From a bacterium (GTDB taxonomy: Bacteria; Bacillota; Bacilli; Lactobacillales; Streptococcaceae): DNA of 64,000 nt. Every line of letters starts with the position of its first letter. The first letter of the stretch is position 1. Positions 38,919 to 47,530 of the stretch are shown here, in pieces. The notes below the pieces were generated by a model that searched no databases, was not told the DNA's origin, and saw only the letters and a list, made by a program, of their open reading frames with translations. The stretch lies in NCBI GenBank assembly GCA_905221215.1, contig CAJNCI010000001.1, forward strand, positions 310,001-374,000. Direction: 5' to 3'. A program made the position numbers and the translations under genes.

Positions 38919-41034
38919 CTGGAGCCAGGAGCGACAGATTGACTTTTTCCCGTTCAGTATCGATTTTCTTAACCCAAACGGTCACCAAATCTCCGACAGA
39001 CACCACTTGGCTAGGATGTTTGATAAATTTGCGACTCATATGGGATATGTGAATCAAGCCATCCTCGTGAATTCCGATATCAACAAAAGCACCGAAGTCA
39101 ACGACATTACGCACCACTCCTTCAAGCTTTTGCCCAACCACTAAGTCCTTGATATCTAGGACGTCTTGGCGAAGCACAGGTGCGTCAAAGGAATCACGGA
39201 AATCTCGACCTGGTTTGAGAAGGTCGGCAATGATATCTTTAAGGGTTTCTGGGCCAAGATCCAGTTCGTGCGCCATTTCCTTAACTGAAAGCGACTTGAG
39301 TTTGCTTTGGGCTTCTTCATTTAGGTCCTTGATATCCAAGCGTTTGAAGAGCTCCTTAACAGCAGCGTAATTTTCTGGGTGAACTCCTGTATTATCAAGG
39401 ATATTGCTACTTTCTGGGATACGGAGGAAACCAGCAGCCTGCTCAAAGGCCTTGGTACCTAGACGAGGAACTTTCTTAATTTGAGCGCGTGAAGTGATTT
39501 TTCCTTCTTCCTCACGGTATTTGACAATATTTTCAGAAATGATTTTATTGAGTCCAGCAACATGGGAAAGCAGAGCTGGGCTGGCAGTATTGATATTGAC
39601 ACCGACTTGGTTAACTACCGTATCCACAACAAAGTCCAGACTTTCAGACAATTTCTTCTGACTGACATCGTGCTGGTATTGACCAACACCGATTGACTTA
39701 GGATCAATTTTGACCAATTCAGCGAGGGGATCTTGCAAACGACGGGCGATAGAAATAGCAGAGCGTTTTTCAACGGTCAAGTCTGGAAACTCCTGACGAG
39801 CTAGTTCGCTGGCAGAATAGACAGAAGCACCACTTTCATTGACGATAACATAGCTGACTTCTGGAAAATCTTTCAGAACTTCCGCCACAAAGGCTTCACT
39901 TTCACGACTGGCAGTTCCATTTCCGATAGCAATAATTTCTACACTGTATTGACCAATCAAGTCTGCCAAATCTTTCTTGGCTTCTTCGATTTGACGAGCT
40001 GATGCTGGTTTAACAGGATAAATAACCTGAGTTGTCAGCATTTTTCCTGTTGCATCAACGACAGCCAGCTTGGCACCTGTACGAAAGGCTGGGTCAAATC
40101 CAAGAACCACGCGCCCTTTCAGCGGGGCAACCAAGAGGAGGTTGCGTAGGTTGTCTGAAAAGAGTTGGATAGCCCCTTCTTCCGCTTTCTCAGTTAATTC
40201 TGTACGAATACGGCGCTCGATAGCAGGCAAGACTTTTTTCTTAACAGATTGCTGAACAACTTCATCAATATAGGCATTTTTTACCTTGAAACGAGCAGCA
40301 AAGAAAGCTAGAATACGGTCTGTCGCATGTTCAAAACTGACTTTCAAGACACCAAGTTTCTCCCCACGATTGAGGGCTAAAGTACGATAGCCTTGCATAT
40401 TTCCAACTGTCTCTGAAAAATCATAGTAAATCTGAAAAACCTGCTTTTCATCAAGACTTTCATCTTTAACTTGAGAAGTTAGTTTAGAGTGTCTCAGCAC
40501 CTCCTGATAAGTCATGGCGCGCAGTGTCACGTCTTCCGATAAGGCTTCGACTAAGATATCAACTGCACCAGCCAAGGCTTCCTTCCCAGTCGCAAATCCT
40601 TCACAGACAAACTTCTCAGCCTCTTTCTCTAAATCGGCTACGTTTTGCAAGATTAAGCGAGCAAGAGGAAAGAGTCCAGCTTCACGGGCAATGGTTGCCT
40701 TGGTCCGACGCTTTTCCTTGTAAGGAAGATAGAGTTCTTCAACGTCTGCTAATTTTTCGGCAGCTAAGATAGCTTCTTCCAACTCCTTGGTCAGCTTGCC
40801 TTGCTCTTGAATCTTAGCTAAAACAGCTTCCTTACGGTCGTTGAGATTTGTCAGACTTTTATCCAAGTCGATAATAGCCTTAATCGCCACCTCATCCAGA
40901 CTACCAGTCATGTCCTTGCGATAACGCGCGATAAAGGGAATAGTCGCCCCTTCAGCTGTCAAACTTAGAACGGTATCAATTTGCTTTAACGTCACTCCCA
41001 AATCCTGGGAGATTTTTTCATATTTTTTATCCAT
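38905..41034 (-). CDS. tex: Tex-family S1 RNA-binding protein
   Basis: Tex is a nucleic-acid-binding protein linked to transcription and stress. The 709 aa contain an N-terminal helical region, a YqgF-like RNase-H fold (about residues 320-450, with [11 protein letters not shown]), helix-hairpin-helix motifs ([13 protein letters not shown]) and a C-terminal S1 domain ([16 protein letters not shown]). The start has no ribosome site, and its -10 sits only 6 nt upstream, suggesting a leaderless mRNA. Confidence 0.95.
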   Translation of the reverse strand: MDKKYEKISQDLGVTLKQIDTVLSLTAEGATIPFIARYRKDMTGSLDEVAIKAIIDLDKSLTNLNDRKEAVLAKIQEQGKLTKELEEAILAAEKLADVEELYLPYKEKRRTKATIAREAGLFPLARLILQNVADLEKEAEKFVCEGFATGKEALAGAVDILVEALSEDVTLRAMTYQEVLRHSKLTSQVKDESLDEKQVFQIYYDFSETVGNMQGYRTLALNRGEKLGVLKVSFEHATDRILAFFAARFKVKNAYIDEVVQQSVKKKVLPAIERRIRTELTEKAEEGAIQLFSDNLRNLLLVAPLKGRVVLGFDPAFRTGAKLAVVDATGKMLTTQVIYPVKPASARQIEEAKKDLADLIGQYSVEIIAIGNGTASRESEAFVAEVLKDFPEVSYVIVNESGASVYSASELARQEFPDLTVEKRSAISIARRLQDPLAELVKIDPKSIGVGQYQHDVSQKKLSESLDFVVDTVVNQVGVNINTASPALLSHVAGLNKIISENIVKYREEEGKITSRAQIKKVPRLGTKAFEQAAGFLRIPESSNILDNTGVHPENYAAVKELFKRLDIKDLNEEAQSKLKSLSVKEMAHELDLGPETLKDIIADLLKPGRDFRDSFDAPVLRQDVLDIKDLVVGQKLEGVVRNVVDFGAFVDIGIHEDGLIHISHMSRKFIKHPSQVVSVGDLVTVWVKKIDTEREKVNLSLLAPDESN

Positions 41035-41040
41035 GAAACT

Positions 41041-41046
41041 ATTATA
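41041..41046 (-). promoter_or_regulatory. -10 element of tex, implying a leaderless transcript
   Basis: TATAAT ends 6 nt before the tex ATG on the minus strand, so transcription would begin at or next to the start codon. The -35 is poor. Confidence 0.6.
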
Positions 41047-41109
41047 CCATAAGCTAAACGTTTCAAATTAGCTCTTACAGTATTTAAAAACAATATGTGG
41101 AGAATAGAT

Positions 41110-41268
41110 TTATATTCTATAGTGCAATAACTTGTACTTAGAGAGCATTGCCTTCTTTTTTAACCACTCCATGACATCAAAAGTATTTAATGGATCTGGC
41201 ATAATAGCCAGTTCTGGAAGATGTTCCTGACCTGGAATAACACATTGACTTTTTAAATTTTTATCGAA
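41110..41268 (-). pseudogene. Fragment of a decayed gene, C-terminal 52 codons
   Basis: An open frame of 52 codons with no start codon in place lies between two terminators and the tex promoter. It reads like real protein (V-I-P-G-Q-E-H-L-P-E-L-A, then D-V-M-E-W-L-K-K-K-A) and ends in a proper stop. It looks like the C-terminus of a gene whose front was lost. I cannot name the family. Confidence 0.4.
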
Positions 41269-41270
41269 AT

Positions 41271-41297
41271 AAAAAAACCGCAAGTCTGAGCCTGCGG
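41271..41297 (-). terminator. Second terminator behind the structured RNA
   Basis: On the minus strand CCGCAGG..ACTTGCGG is followed by TTTTTTT. Confidence 0.75.
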
Positions 41298-41311
41298 TGG
41301 GTGTAATCTAT

Positions 41312-41439
41312 TAATAAAAAAGGAGCATTTAAGCCCCTCCTTTGAAATAACGGACACTTGGCTGGTCGGTGTACCCAGCATCTCAGATACCTTTTACAAG
41401 GTGCGGCAGGAACCTTTCTGCCCTCAAATGTCTTTCGTT
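41312..41439 (-). ncRNA. Structured RNA with a four-helix junction, class unknown
   Basis: An RNA of about 128 nt is bounded by a near-consensus promoter and a terminator. A closing stem pairs GACATTTG (41425-41432) with CAAGTGTC (41353-41360). Inside are three hairpins: GGCAG..CTGCC, ACCTT..AAGGT and GCTGG..CCAGC. The terminator AAGGAG..CTCCTT with TTTTTT follows immediately. This is the layout of a riboswitch or leader regulator, but I cannot match it to a known class. The adjacent downstream sequence is a decayed gene fragment and then tex. Confidence 0.6.
41318..41342 (-). terminator. First terminator of the structured RNA
   Basis: AAGGAGGGGC/TGCTCCTT stem with TTTTTT on the minus strand. 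Confidence 0.75.
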
Positions 41440-41445
41440 AATGTT

Positions 41446-41474
41446 ATTCTAGCACCATCTACTTTTTTTGTCAA
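41446..41474 (-). promoter_or_regulatory. Promoter of the structured RNA
   Basis: On the minus strand TTGACA, a 17-nt spacer and TAGAAT. The RNA would begin near 41439. Confidence 0.8.
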
Positions 41475-41605
41475 ACTTTCTCAATCTACCAGACTTAATC
41501 AGGCTTTATAAAGCTCTATTATTCGTTAGATCCTCAATTTTAACTTTTCCCTTTTCCTCAAAATAATAGTATAATAGAGGTAGAATTTAGAATCGAGGTA
41601 CACCT

Positions 41606-41737
41606 ATGGCTGTAAAATTTACAAAACGAGACGACTTGGACAAAATGTTCGAAGAGTTTGCTAAACTCCCTGATTTGAAGCAAGTTACTTTCCCTGATGA
41701 CAAAGAGAAAAAAGCCAAAGCAGAAAAGAAAAACTAG
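41606..41737 (+). CDS. Small conserved cytoplasmic protein (SPJ_0845-like)
   Basis: This 43-aa protein (M-A-V-K-F-T-K-R-D-D-L-D-K-M ... ending K-K-A-K-A-E-K-K-N) starts at an ATG behind GAGG, with a TATAAT 30 nt upstream. It is highly charged, with no membrane segment. I recall a small streptococcal family of this type, of unknown function. Its stop codon is followed immediately by the ATG of the permease, so the three genes are co-transcribed. Confidence 0.8.
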   Translation: MAVKFTKRDDLDKMFEEFAKLPDLKQVTFPDDKEKKAKAEKKN

Positions 41738-42643
41738 ATGACTGCTTTCCAACAACTCCCATCTAGTGTGCTTCAGACTGGAGCTATTTTTCTCTCCATT
41801 ATCATTGAAGCCCTCCCCTTCGTGCTGATAGGAAGTATTGTCTCAGGGCTGATTGAAGTCTATATCACACCTGACAAAGTTTATCATTTTCTCCCTCGAA
41901 ACCGTTGGGGGAGAATCTTTTTTGGGACCTTCGTTGGGATACTTTTCCCTTCTTGTGAATGTGGGATTGTCCCCATTATCAATCGTTTTCTGGAAAAGAA
42001 GGTTCCCAGTTACACGGCTGTTCCTTTTCTTGTGACTGCACCAGTTATCAATCCCATTGTACTTTTTGCGACCTATTCTGCCTTTGGCAATTCCTTTCAC
42101 ATCGCCCTGTTACGAGCTCTGGGTTCCATTGTTGTGGCTGTGATACTAGGAATTTTTCTGGGATTTTTCTGGCAAGAACCCATTCAAAAAGAAAATCGTC
42201 TGTCCTGTCATGAGCATGATTTTTCTCACTTGACTCCTGCAAAAAAAGTTTTTCAGGTCTTTGTGCAAGCCATTGATGAATTTTTTGATACAGGGCGTTA
42301 TTTGGTATTTGGCTGTCTCTTTGCCTCTATGATACAGGTCTACGTTCCGACTCGGATTCTGACTTCTATCAGTGCGACCCCTCTTTTTGCCATCCTGCTC
42401 TTGATGCTTTTGGCCTTTCTTCTCTCTCTCTGTAGTGAGGCGGATGCCTTTATCGGCGCTTCTCTTCTTTCGAGTTTCGGTTTGGCACCAGTTTTGGCCT
42501 TTCTCGTTATTGGCCCAATGCTGGATATCAAAAATATTCTCATGATGAAAAATTACTTGAAAGCACGATTTATCAATCACTTCATAACGATTGTTACTCT
42601 GGTCGTTTTAGTCTATTCTCTCTTGATTGGAGTCATCCTATGA
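41738..42643 (+). CDS. UPF0718-type permease
   Basis: This 301-aa protein has about eight hydrophobic helices and the motifs F-P-S-C-E-C-G-I-V-P and L-C-S-E-A-D-A-F-I, both with conserved Cys, as in the DUF318/YraQ permease family. Substrate unknown; the paired cysteines suggest a metal or redox role. It begins directly after the 43-aa gene and overlaps the next by 4 nt. Confidence 0.88.
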   Translation: MTAFQQLPSSVLQTGAIFLSIIIEALPFVLIGSIVSGLIEVYITPDKVYHFLPRNRWGRIFFGTFVGILFPSCECGIVPIINRFLEKKVPSYTAVPFLVTAPVINPIVLFATYSAFGNSFHIALLRALGSIVVAVILGIFLGFFWQEPIQKENRLSCHEHDFSHLTPAKKVFQVFVQAIDEFFDTGRYLVFGCLFASMIQVYVPTRILTSISATPLFAILLLMLLAFLLSLCSEADAFIGASLLSSFGLAPVLAFLVIGPMLDIKNILMMKNYLKARFINHFITIVTLVVLVYSLLIGVIL

Positions 42644-43455
42644 TTCGATTTTTAGTTTTGGCTGGCTATTTTGAACTGACCATTTATCTCCATTTGTCTG
42701 GCAAATTAAACCAGTACATCAACATGCACTATTCCTATCTGGCCTATATTTCCATGGTACTTTCCTTTATCTTGGCTATTGTTCAATTGTATATCTGGAT
42801 GAAGCAAGTTAAAACTCACAGTCATCTGAACAACCGATTGGCGAAGGTAACAAGTATTGCTCTTCTGGCAATTCCAATTGTCGTTGGTTTAACTTTCCCA
42901 ACTGTTAGCTTGGATTCTCAAACCGTTTCTGCTAAAGGTTATCATTTCCCCTTATCAGAAGGAACGGATCAAGCCATTCAGACCAGCGAAGGGACGACAA
43001 GCCAATATTTGAAACCAGATACCAGTTCTTATTTCTCAAAAACAGCCTATGAAAAGGAAATGAGAACGGCGGCGGATAAATACTTGTCCCAAGATAGCAT
43101 TCAGATTACGAATGAAAACTATATGGAAGTCATGGAGGCAATCTATGACTATCCAGATGAATTTGAGGGCAAGACAGTCCAGTTCACAGGCTTTGTCTAC
43201 AATGACCCCAGTCATGCCAATAGCCAATTTCTGTTCCGCTTCGGCATTATTCACTGTATCGCTGATTCAGGTGTTTATGGATTGCTGACAAAGGGAAATA
43301 CCCGTCAGTATGAAAATAACACCTGGATTACAGCCAAAGGAAAACTAGTCAATCACTACCATAAAGAACTCAAACAAAATCTCCCAACCTTGGAAATAGA
43401 CAGCTTTACCAAAGTCGATAAACCAGAAAATCCCTACGTGTATCGAGTGTTTTAA
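42640..43455 (+). CDS. TIGR03943-type partner of the permease
   Basis: This 271-aa protein has three N-terminal membrane helices, then an external domain from about residue 95 with the conserved F-T-G-F-V-Y and F-R-F-G-I-I-H-C-I-A-D-S motifs. It is known to pair with UPF0718 permeases. Its ATG overlaps the permease stop (ATGA). The pair probably forms a membrane complex; what it moves is unknown. Confidence 0.88.
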   Translation: MIRFLVLAGYFELTIYLHLSGKLNQYINMHYSYLAYISMVLSFILAIVQLYIWMKQVKTHSHLNNRLAKVTSIALLAIPIVVGLTFPTVSLDSQTVSAKGYHFPLSEGTDQAIQTSEGTTSQYLKPDTSSYFSKTAYEKEMRTAADKYLSQDSIQITNENYMEVMEAIYDYPDEFEGKTVQFTGFVYNDPSHANSQFLFRFGIIHCIADSGVYGLLTKGNTRQYENNTWITAKGKLVNHYHKELKQNLPTLEIDSFTKVDKPENPYVYRVF

Positions 43456-43458
43456 AAG

Positions 43459-43514
43459 AAAAAAACGAACAAGTTCTCTTCTGAATGACAGAAAAAGAGC
43501 CTGTTCGTTTTTTG
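43459..43514 (+). terminator. Terminator after the permease pair
   Basis: AAAAAACGAACA pairs with TGTTCGTTTTTT around a longer loop. Confidence 0.75.
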
Positions 43515-43599
43515 TTGAGTATAGTAGAACATAAATTGCGATTTTTAATATGATATATAACTAGTGAACAAGTCACAAATCAAATATATCTTCATCCAA

Positions 43600-43911
43600 C
43601 TACTTAATACTATGCTTATTCATTTTTTGTTCAAAGATAGTCGTGATGATCTGACGCAATTCTTCGCGTTCTTTTTCTGGAATCTCACCACTTGTTTGAG
43701 CTGCAGCGTAGAGTTCAGGGTGTTCAATTGAAATGCGTTTAATAGTACGTGTTGTAGCATGTTTTCTGACAAAAAACGGGATTCGCTTAATCAAGTCTTG
43801 TGGGACGAGCGCAAAAATTTTCTCAGCAGTTTCCTTGTCACTGATCTTAGATGTAGTCAACCCCTTCTTAATCATTTCCTGTTCTTTTTCTGTAAAATCT
43901 TTTAATTCCAT
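43600..43911 (-). CDS. Small cytoplasmic protein, unknown function
   Basis: This 103-aa protein starts behind AGGAGG and is read leftward. It is predicted to be all-helical and strongly charged, with no signal peptide, membrane segment or Cys pairs. Notable segments are K-I-F-A-L-V-P-Q-D-L-I-K-R-I-P-F-F and H-P-E-L-Y-A-A-A-Q. It is transcribed alone between a terminator and the glucan hydrolase. I do not recognise the family. Confidence 0.75.
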   Translation of the reverse strand: MELKDFTEKEQEMIKKGLTTSKISDKETAEKIFALVPQDLIKRIPFFVRKHATTRTIKRISIEHPELYAAAQTSGEIPEKEREELRQIITTIFEQKMNKHSIK

Positions 43912-44030
43912 CTGATTAATCCTCCTATTTTCTCTAAGTTAAATTATATACCAATTGTAGCAAGACGACAAATAGTCTGTTTGTAAAATGCTCTCGATAC
44001 TACAATTTTCCTGACGCTCATGATTACTCT

Positions 44031-45773
44031 TTAATGAAAAATCACAAATCCTTTTGGAGAGATGACAAGCTGATTCTCCAATTCTTGGCAATTGCTTGCT
44101 AGTGCTACTGCTTCTTTTTGTAAATGATAATCTTCTTTTGATTGGTTGAAAATGGCTTTAAGGATTTGGTTATCGTATTTCCACTGCAAAGCTATTACAT
44201 CAGGTTTGATTTCTTTTAGTCTATACTTGCCACGCTGAATGGTTGCTGACGCATGTTTGCGAATCTTAATCAGCTTCTTCATAAAGTTCAGCATATCATT
44301 GTCACTTGATACACGTTCCCAAGGCATACAACGACGACAATCTGGGTCTGGACCGCCAGTCAAGGATAACTCTGTTCCATAATAGATGCAGGGTGTTCCT
44401 TTTTGTAAAAAGAGAAAGGCTAAGGCTGATTTGACCAGTTGAACGTCTTCATTGGCCGTCCACAAAATACGTTCTGTATCATGCGAATCTAGAAGATTAA
44501 ACATCACTTCTGAAATCTGCTGCTTGTAATACATAGACTGGCCATTGATTTCATCGATGAACCGATCCGTCTTCTTAACACCTCGCAAGAAATAGTCCTT
44601 GATACTATCAGATAAAGGATAATTCATGACAGCGTGGAATTCATCTCCGTTTAGCCAAGGCTGAGACGTATGCCAAACTTCTCCCAGGATGTAAAGATCA
44701 GGCTTTTTAGCTAGTACTGCCTTACGAAAATCCTTCCAAAACTGATGGTCAATCTCATTAGCCACATCCAAACGCCAAGCATCGATATCAAACTCTTCAA
44801 TCCAATAAGTCGCAACCTTTAAGAGATAGTCCTTGACCTCTGGATTGGCTGTATTTAGCTTGGGCATATAGTCCTCGAAACCAAAAGCATGATAGGATAA
44901 CTCTCTCTTGTTGGCTAACTTTTCAGTCGTCACTGGGAATTGTTGAATATGAAACCAATCCTTGTAAGCAGACTGTTCACCATTTTGGACAACATCTTGC
45001 CATTGAGAAGATTGCGAACCGATATGGTTAAATACAGCATCCAGCATGACTTTCATGCCACGCTGATGAGCTTGCTCAATCAACTCCCGAAAGCTTTCCT
45101 TGTCTCCAAAATGACGGTCAATTTCAAAGTAATCCGTCGTATTGTACTTATGATTGCTCGTCGATTCAAAGATGGGACAGAGATAAAGACCAGTAATGCC
45201 CAAGTCTTGCAAGTAATCCAGATGATCAATAATGCCTTGTAAATCACCACCAAAGAAATCATCACTCTGAGGTGTGATGGAGGAATCCCAGGCTAAAGTC
45301 CCTTCTGGATTTAATCGAGCATTTCCATTGGCAAACCGCTCAGGAAATATCTGATACCATACCGTGTCTGAAATCCAGTCAGGAACCTGGCATGCATCAA
45401 TCTCATGTATATAAGGCAACTTAAAGCCATTTCCAATAGCATGAAGATTTTCTAGAGAATTTTCCACGCAGCCTTTATCGCCGTACAAAATGCTCTGGTC
45501 TTCTGTATCCGTGAGTTCAAAAAGATACTGGATACGTGCAAAGTCAACGGACACTTCAACCTGCCAATAATCAAAGATGGCGTCAGAAGTCAGCTTGGCC
45601 ATTTTCTTTATGTCTTGATAAAACTCCTCCATAAAGATAAAAGGATCACCGTAATGCAAGTTGATGCTTTCAATATCCCCTTTCTTGGTTCGAATCCGAA
45701 TATGAAGTTTCTTATCCTTATAAAGATAGGCAAACTCAGACTCTGGCCTATGGTAAATAGCACTTAATTCCAT
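44031..45773 (-). CDS. Family 13 glycoside hydrolase (neopullulanase/cyclomaltodextrinase type)
   Basis: This 580-aa cytoplasmic enzyme (no signal peptide) hydrolyses alpha-1,4-glucan oligosaccharides. An N-terminal domain of about 120 residues, like CBM34, precedes the GH13 barrel. The four GH13 regions are visible: D-A-V-F-N-H, W-R-L-D-V-A-N-E (nucleophile Asp), G-E-V-W-H (acid/base Glu) and L-D-S-H-D-T-E-R. The N-terminal domain favours neopullulanase or cyclomaltodextrinase over plain alpha-amylase. A cre-like site lies in its leader, so catabolite repression is likely. Confidence 0.92.
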   Translation of the reverse strand: MELSAIYHRPESEFAYLYKDKKLHIRIRTKKGDIESINLHYGDPFIFMEEFYQDIKKMAKLTSDAIFDYWQVEVSVDFARIQYLFELTDTEDQSILYGDKGCVENSLENLHAIGNGFKLPYIHEIDACQVPDWISDTVWYQIFPERFANGNARLNPEGTLAWDSSITPQSDDFFGGDLQGIIDHLDYLQDLGITGLYLCPIFESTSNHKYNTTDYFEIDRHFGDKESFRELIEQAHQRGMKVMLDAVFNHIGSQSSQWQDVVQNGEQSAYKDWFHIQQFPVTTEKLANKRELSYHAFGFEDYMPKLNTANPEVKDYLLKVATYWIEEFDIDAWRLDVANEIDHQFWKDFRKAVLAKKPDLYILGEVWHTSQPWLNGDEFHAVMNYPLSDSIKDYFLRGVKKTDRFIDEINGQSMYYKQQISEVMFNLLDSHDTERILWTANEDVQLVKSALAFLFLQKGTPCIYYGTELSLTGGPDPDCRRCMPWERVSSDNDMLNFMKKLIKIRKHASATIQRGKYRLKEIKPDVIALQWKYDNQILKAIFNQSKEDYHLQKEAVALASNCQELENQLVISPKGFVIFH

Positions 45774-45806
45774 TAACTTGTCTCCTAAATTTTTAATCCA
45801 TTTTTA

Positions 45807-45820
45807 CGCAAACGTTTTCA
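45807..45820 (-). promoter_or_regulatory. cre-like CcpA site in the leader of the glucan hydrolase
   Basis: On the minus strand TGAAAACGTTTGCG matches the CcpA consensus TGWNANCGNTNWCA at nearly every fixed position. It lies about 15-20 nt downstream of the -10, a position that blocks transcription. Confidence 0.65.
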
Positions 45821-45834
45821 AAATCAATAAATCC

Positions 45835-45863
45835 AGTATACTATTTTTGTAAACTATTTGCAA
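45835..45863 (-). promoter_or_regulatory. Promoter of the glucan hydrolase
   Basis: On the minus strand TTGCAA, a 17-nt spacer and TATACT. Confidence 0.65.
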
Positions 45864-45902
45864 GGAATGGACGTTTTTAAAAGAACTATCTTTTTAAGTA
45901 TA

Positions 45903-45926
45903 CAAAAAAGCCTCAAAAAGGCTTTC
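45903..45926 (-). terminator. Terminator of the lipid-kinase gene
   Basis: AAGCC..GGCTT hairpin followed by TTTTTT on the minus strand. Confidence 0.75.
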
Positions 45927-45934
45927 TCTATATA

Positions 45935-46819
45935 TTATTCTGCTTTCGGTTTTGAAAAGACTTCAATATGTTGACCTAGTACCTTAATCTCTACAGGTAG
46001 GTTATCTGATTTATCACCGTCAACGTCTGACTCCAATTCACTATCTGAAGAGATTTTAATATTGCGCGCTTTGATATATTCGATATTATCATTTGCGACA
46101 ACATCGCCTTTTAATAAATCAGGAATGACGGATAATTTGGAGAATAGAGACGCATCTTTCAGAATCAAAATATTGGCATAACCGTCCTTGTTTTCTTCAA
46201 AGATTTTTTTGTCAGCGAAGTAATTTGTCAAGAGAACCAAAACATGGCTCGCTTCACCAATATAATTGCCATTTTCTGTTTCAACCTTAATGTTAAAGAC
46301 CTGATCCGTCATGACAGACTTCATGGTATTTACAGCATAAGCTAAAATACCGAATTTTGTCTTATCCTCGATTTCAACATTGTGAATCGCTTCAGGAAGA
46401 GAACCGATACTAAAGATATAACCAAAATAGTTATCATTTGCTTTACCAATATCAATCTTATTAGTTAGATCAAAATCGAGTTCATCAATAGCACCATCTA
46501 TATCTTGATTGATTTCCAACAGTTTTGTAATGAGGTTACCCGTACCACCAGGGATAATCCCTAACTTAGGAACGTAGGCTCTCTCAGCAATACCCGAAAT
46601 GACTTCGTTGACAGTCCCATCTCCACCAAAACACACCACTGCGTCGTACTGCTCACGAGACGCTTCCTCAGCAAAATGTGTTGCATCCAGCGCTTTTTCA
46701 GTAATTTTGGTTTCAACATGCTCAAAGTATTCTTTGGCTTTATTCTCCAGCTTTTCTTTATAATCCAAAGCCTTCTCTCCACCAGAGGTAGGGTTGATAA
46801 TTACCATTGCTTTTTTCAT
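45935..46819 (-). CDS. Diacylglycerol/lipid kinase (YegS/DgkB family)
   Basis: This 294-aa kinase starts at the ATG at 46819 behind AAGGAG; the open frame extends upstream without a ribosome site. The nucleotide-binding motifs I-N-P-T-S-G-G (residue 8) and F-G-G-D-G-T-V-N-E (near 60) and P-G-G-T-G-N are clear. It likely phosphorylates diacylglycerol or a related lipid at the membrane, feeding phosphatidate back into lipid synthesis. Confidence 0.92.
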   Translation of the reverse strand: MKKAMVIINPTSGGEKALDYKEKLENKAKEYFEHVETKITEKALDATHFAEEASREQYDAVVCFGGDGTVNEVISGIAERAYVPKLGIIPGGTGNLITKLLEINQDIDGAIDELDFDLTNKIDIGKANDNYFGYIFSIGSLPEAIHNVEIEDKTKFGILAYAVNTMKSVMTDQVFNIKVETENGNYIGEASHVLVLLTNYFADKKIFEENKDGYANILILKDASLFSKLSVIPDLLKGDVVANDNIEYIKARNIKISSDSELESDVDGDKSDNLPVEIKVLGQHIEVFSKPKAE

Positions 46820-47216
46820 TGATTTCTCCTTAATTTTAAATAGAAATGTTAGCGTAGCTGCATTTATCATTACATATAATGATATTTTATAATAAAAACT
46901 CAGAAAAGAGAACGCTGACGTACTGAGAATTGAAACTCCTTTTTCAAATAAAAAAGCTCAATCGTGTAGAAAAAGAGCATAGTTATATCAAATAAGATGT
47001 GTTCACTACGTAATAAATGATATAGATATGAATAGTGGCACTTATACGTGTAATCAGACCTTCTTTTTTTGAAAAGCCGTTGCAGATGATAGTTTAATGT
47101 GTTTTCATTTAAGGACTTCGTCTACTACCATCCTCTATTAAGTAGGCATAGGAAAGTATGAAAATGACTGTTTTAAAAGAAATAAATAAAAAATTTTTAC
47201 TTTCTTAAAGTAACCT
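46820..47216. other. Intergenic stretch at the left edge of the R-M island
   Basis: About 400 nt without a gene. It holds an 18-bp dyad ATCATTA-CATA-TAATGAT at 46866-46883 just upstream of the lipid-kinase start and a weak hairpin around 46950-46975. No repeat matching the island's right edge was found, so there is no sign of an att pair. Confidence 0.6.
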
Positions 47217-47240
47217 GGACACTATTGTTGCTTATAGTCC
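47217..47240 (+). promoter_or_regulatory. C-box-like operator of the R-M controller
   Basis: GGACACTAT and ATAGTCC form an imperfect inverted repeat, and CTTATAGTCCG resembles the conserved core of C-boxes bound by restriction-modification controller proteins. It lies about 55-75 nt before the XRE gene. The match is from memory, not alignment. Confidence 0.5.
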
Positions 47241-47293
47241 GTTGTCTCAAAATCAATATAATTTATAATTATATATTGAGGAGGTGTAATCCT

Positions 47294-47524
47294 GTGGAAA
47301 AAGATTATTTAACATTATTTGGTCAGCGAGTACGAGTACTGCGTCAGAAAACTGGTCTCAGCCAGGAAAAATTCGCATTAAAGATTGAAATGGATCGAAC
47401 TTACTTCTCTTCAGTAGAATCAGGGAAAAGAAACATTTCCTTATTGAACATCAAAAAAATTGCAGATGGGTTGGAAATATCTGTGGATAAGCTTTTTGAA
47501 GATTTAAAACAAATTGAGAGGTAA
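47294..47524 (+). CDS. XRE-family controller-type regulator
   Basis: This 76-aa protein starts at the GTG at 47294, with AGGAGG 9 nt upstream; the frame upstream lacks a ribosome site. It is a lone helix-turn-helix protein (F-G-Q-R-V-R-V-L-R-Q-K-T-G-L-S-Q-E-K-F, then Y-F-S-S-V-E-S-G-K-R-N-I-S), the size and shape of C-proteins that time restriction gene expression. The two nuclease-like genes follow at 6 nt. Confidence 0.85.
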   Translation: MEKDYLTLFGQRVRVLRQKTGLSQEKFALKIEMDRTYFSSVESGKRNISLLNIKKIADGLEISVDKLFEDLKQIER

Positions 47525-47530
47525 ATAGGT

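Noticed and set aside
41312..41439. T-box, TPP, SAM or SRP RNA for the RNA near 41.4 kb
   Set aside because: The CTGAGA string recalls TPP but the order of helices is wrong; no T-box antiterminator sequence, SAM or SRP core is present.
46820..47293. Left attachment site of the restriction-modification island
   Set aside because: No copy of the right-hand repeat or of a neighbouring gene end was found, and there is no integrase gene.
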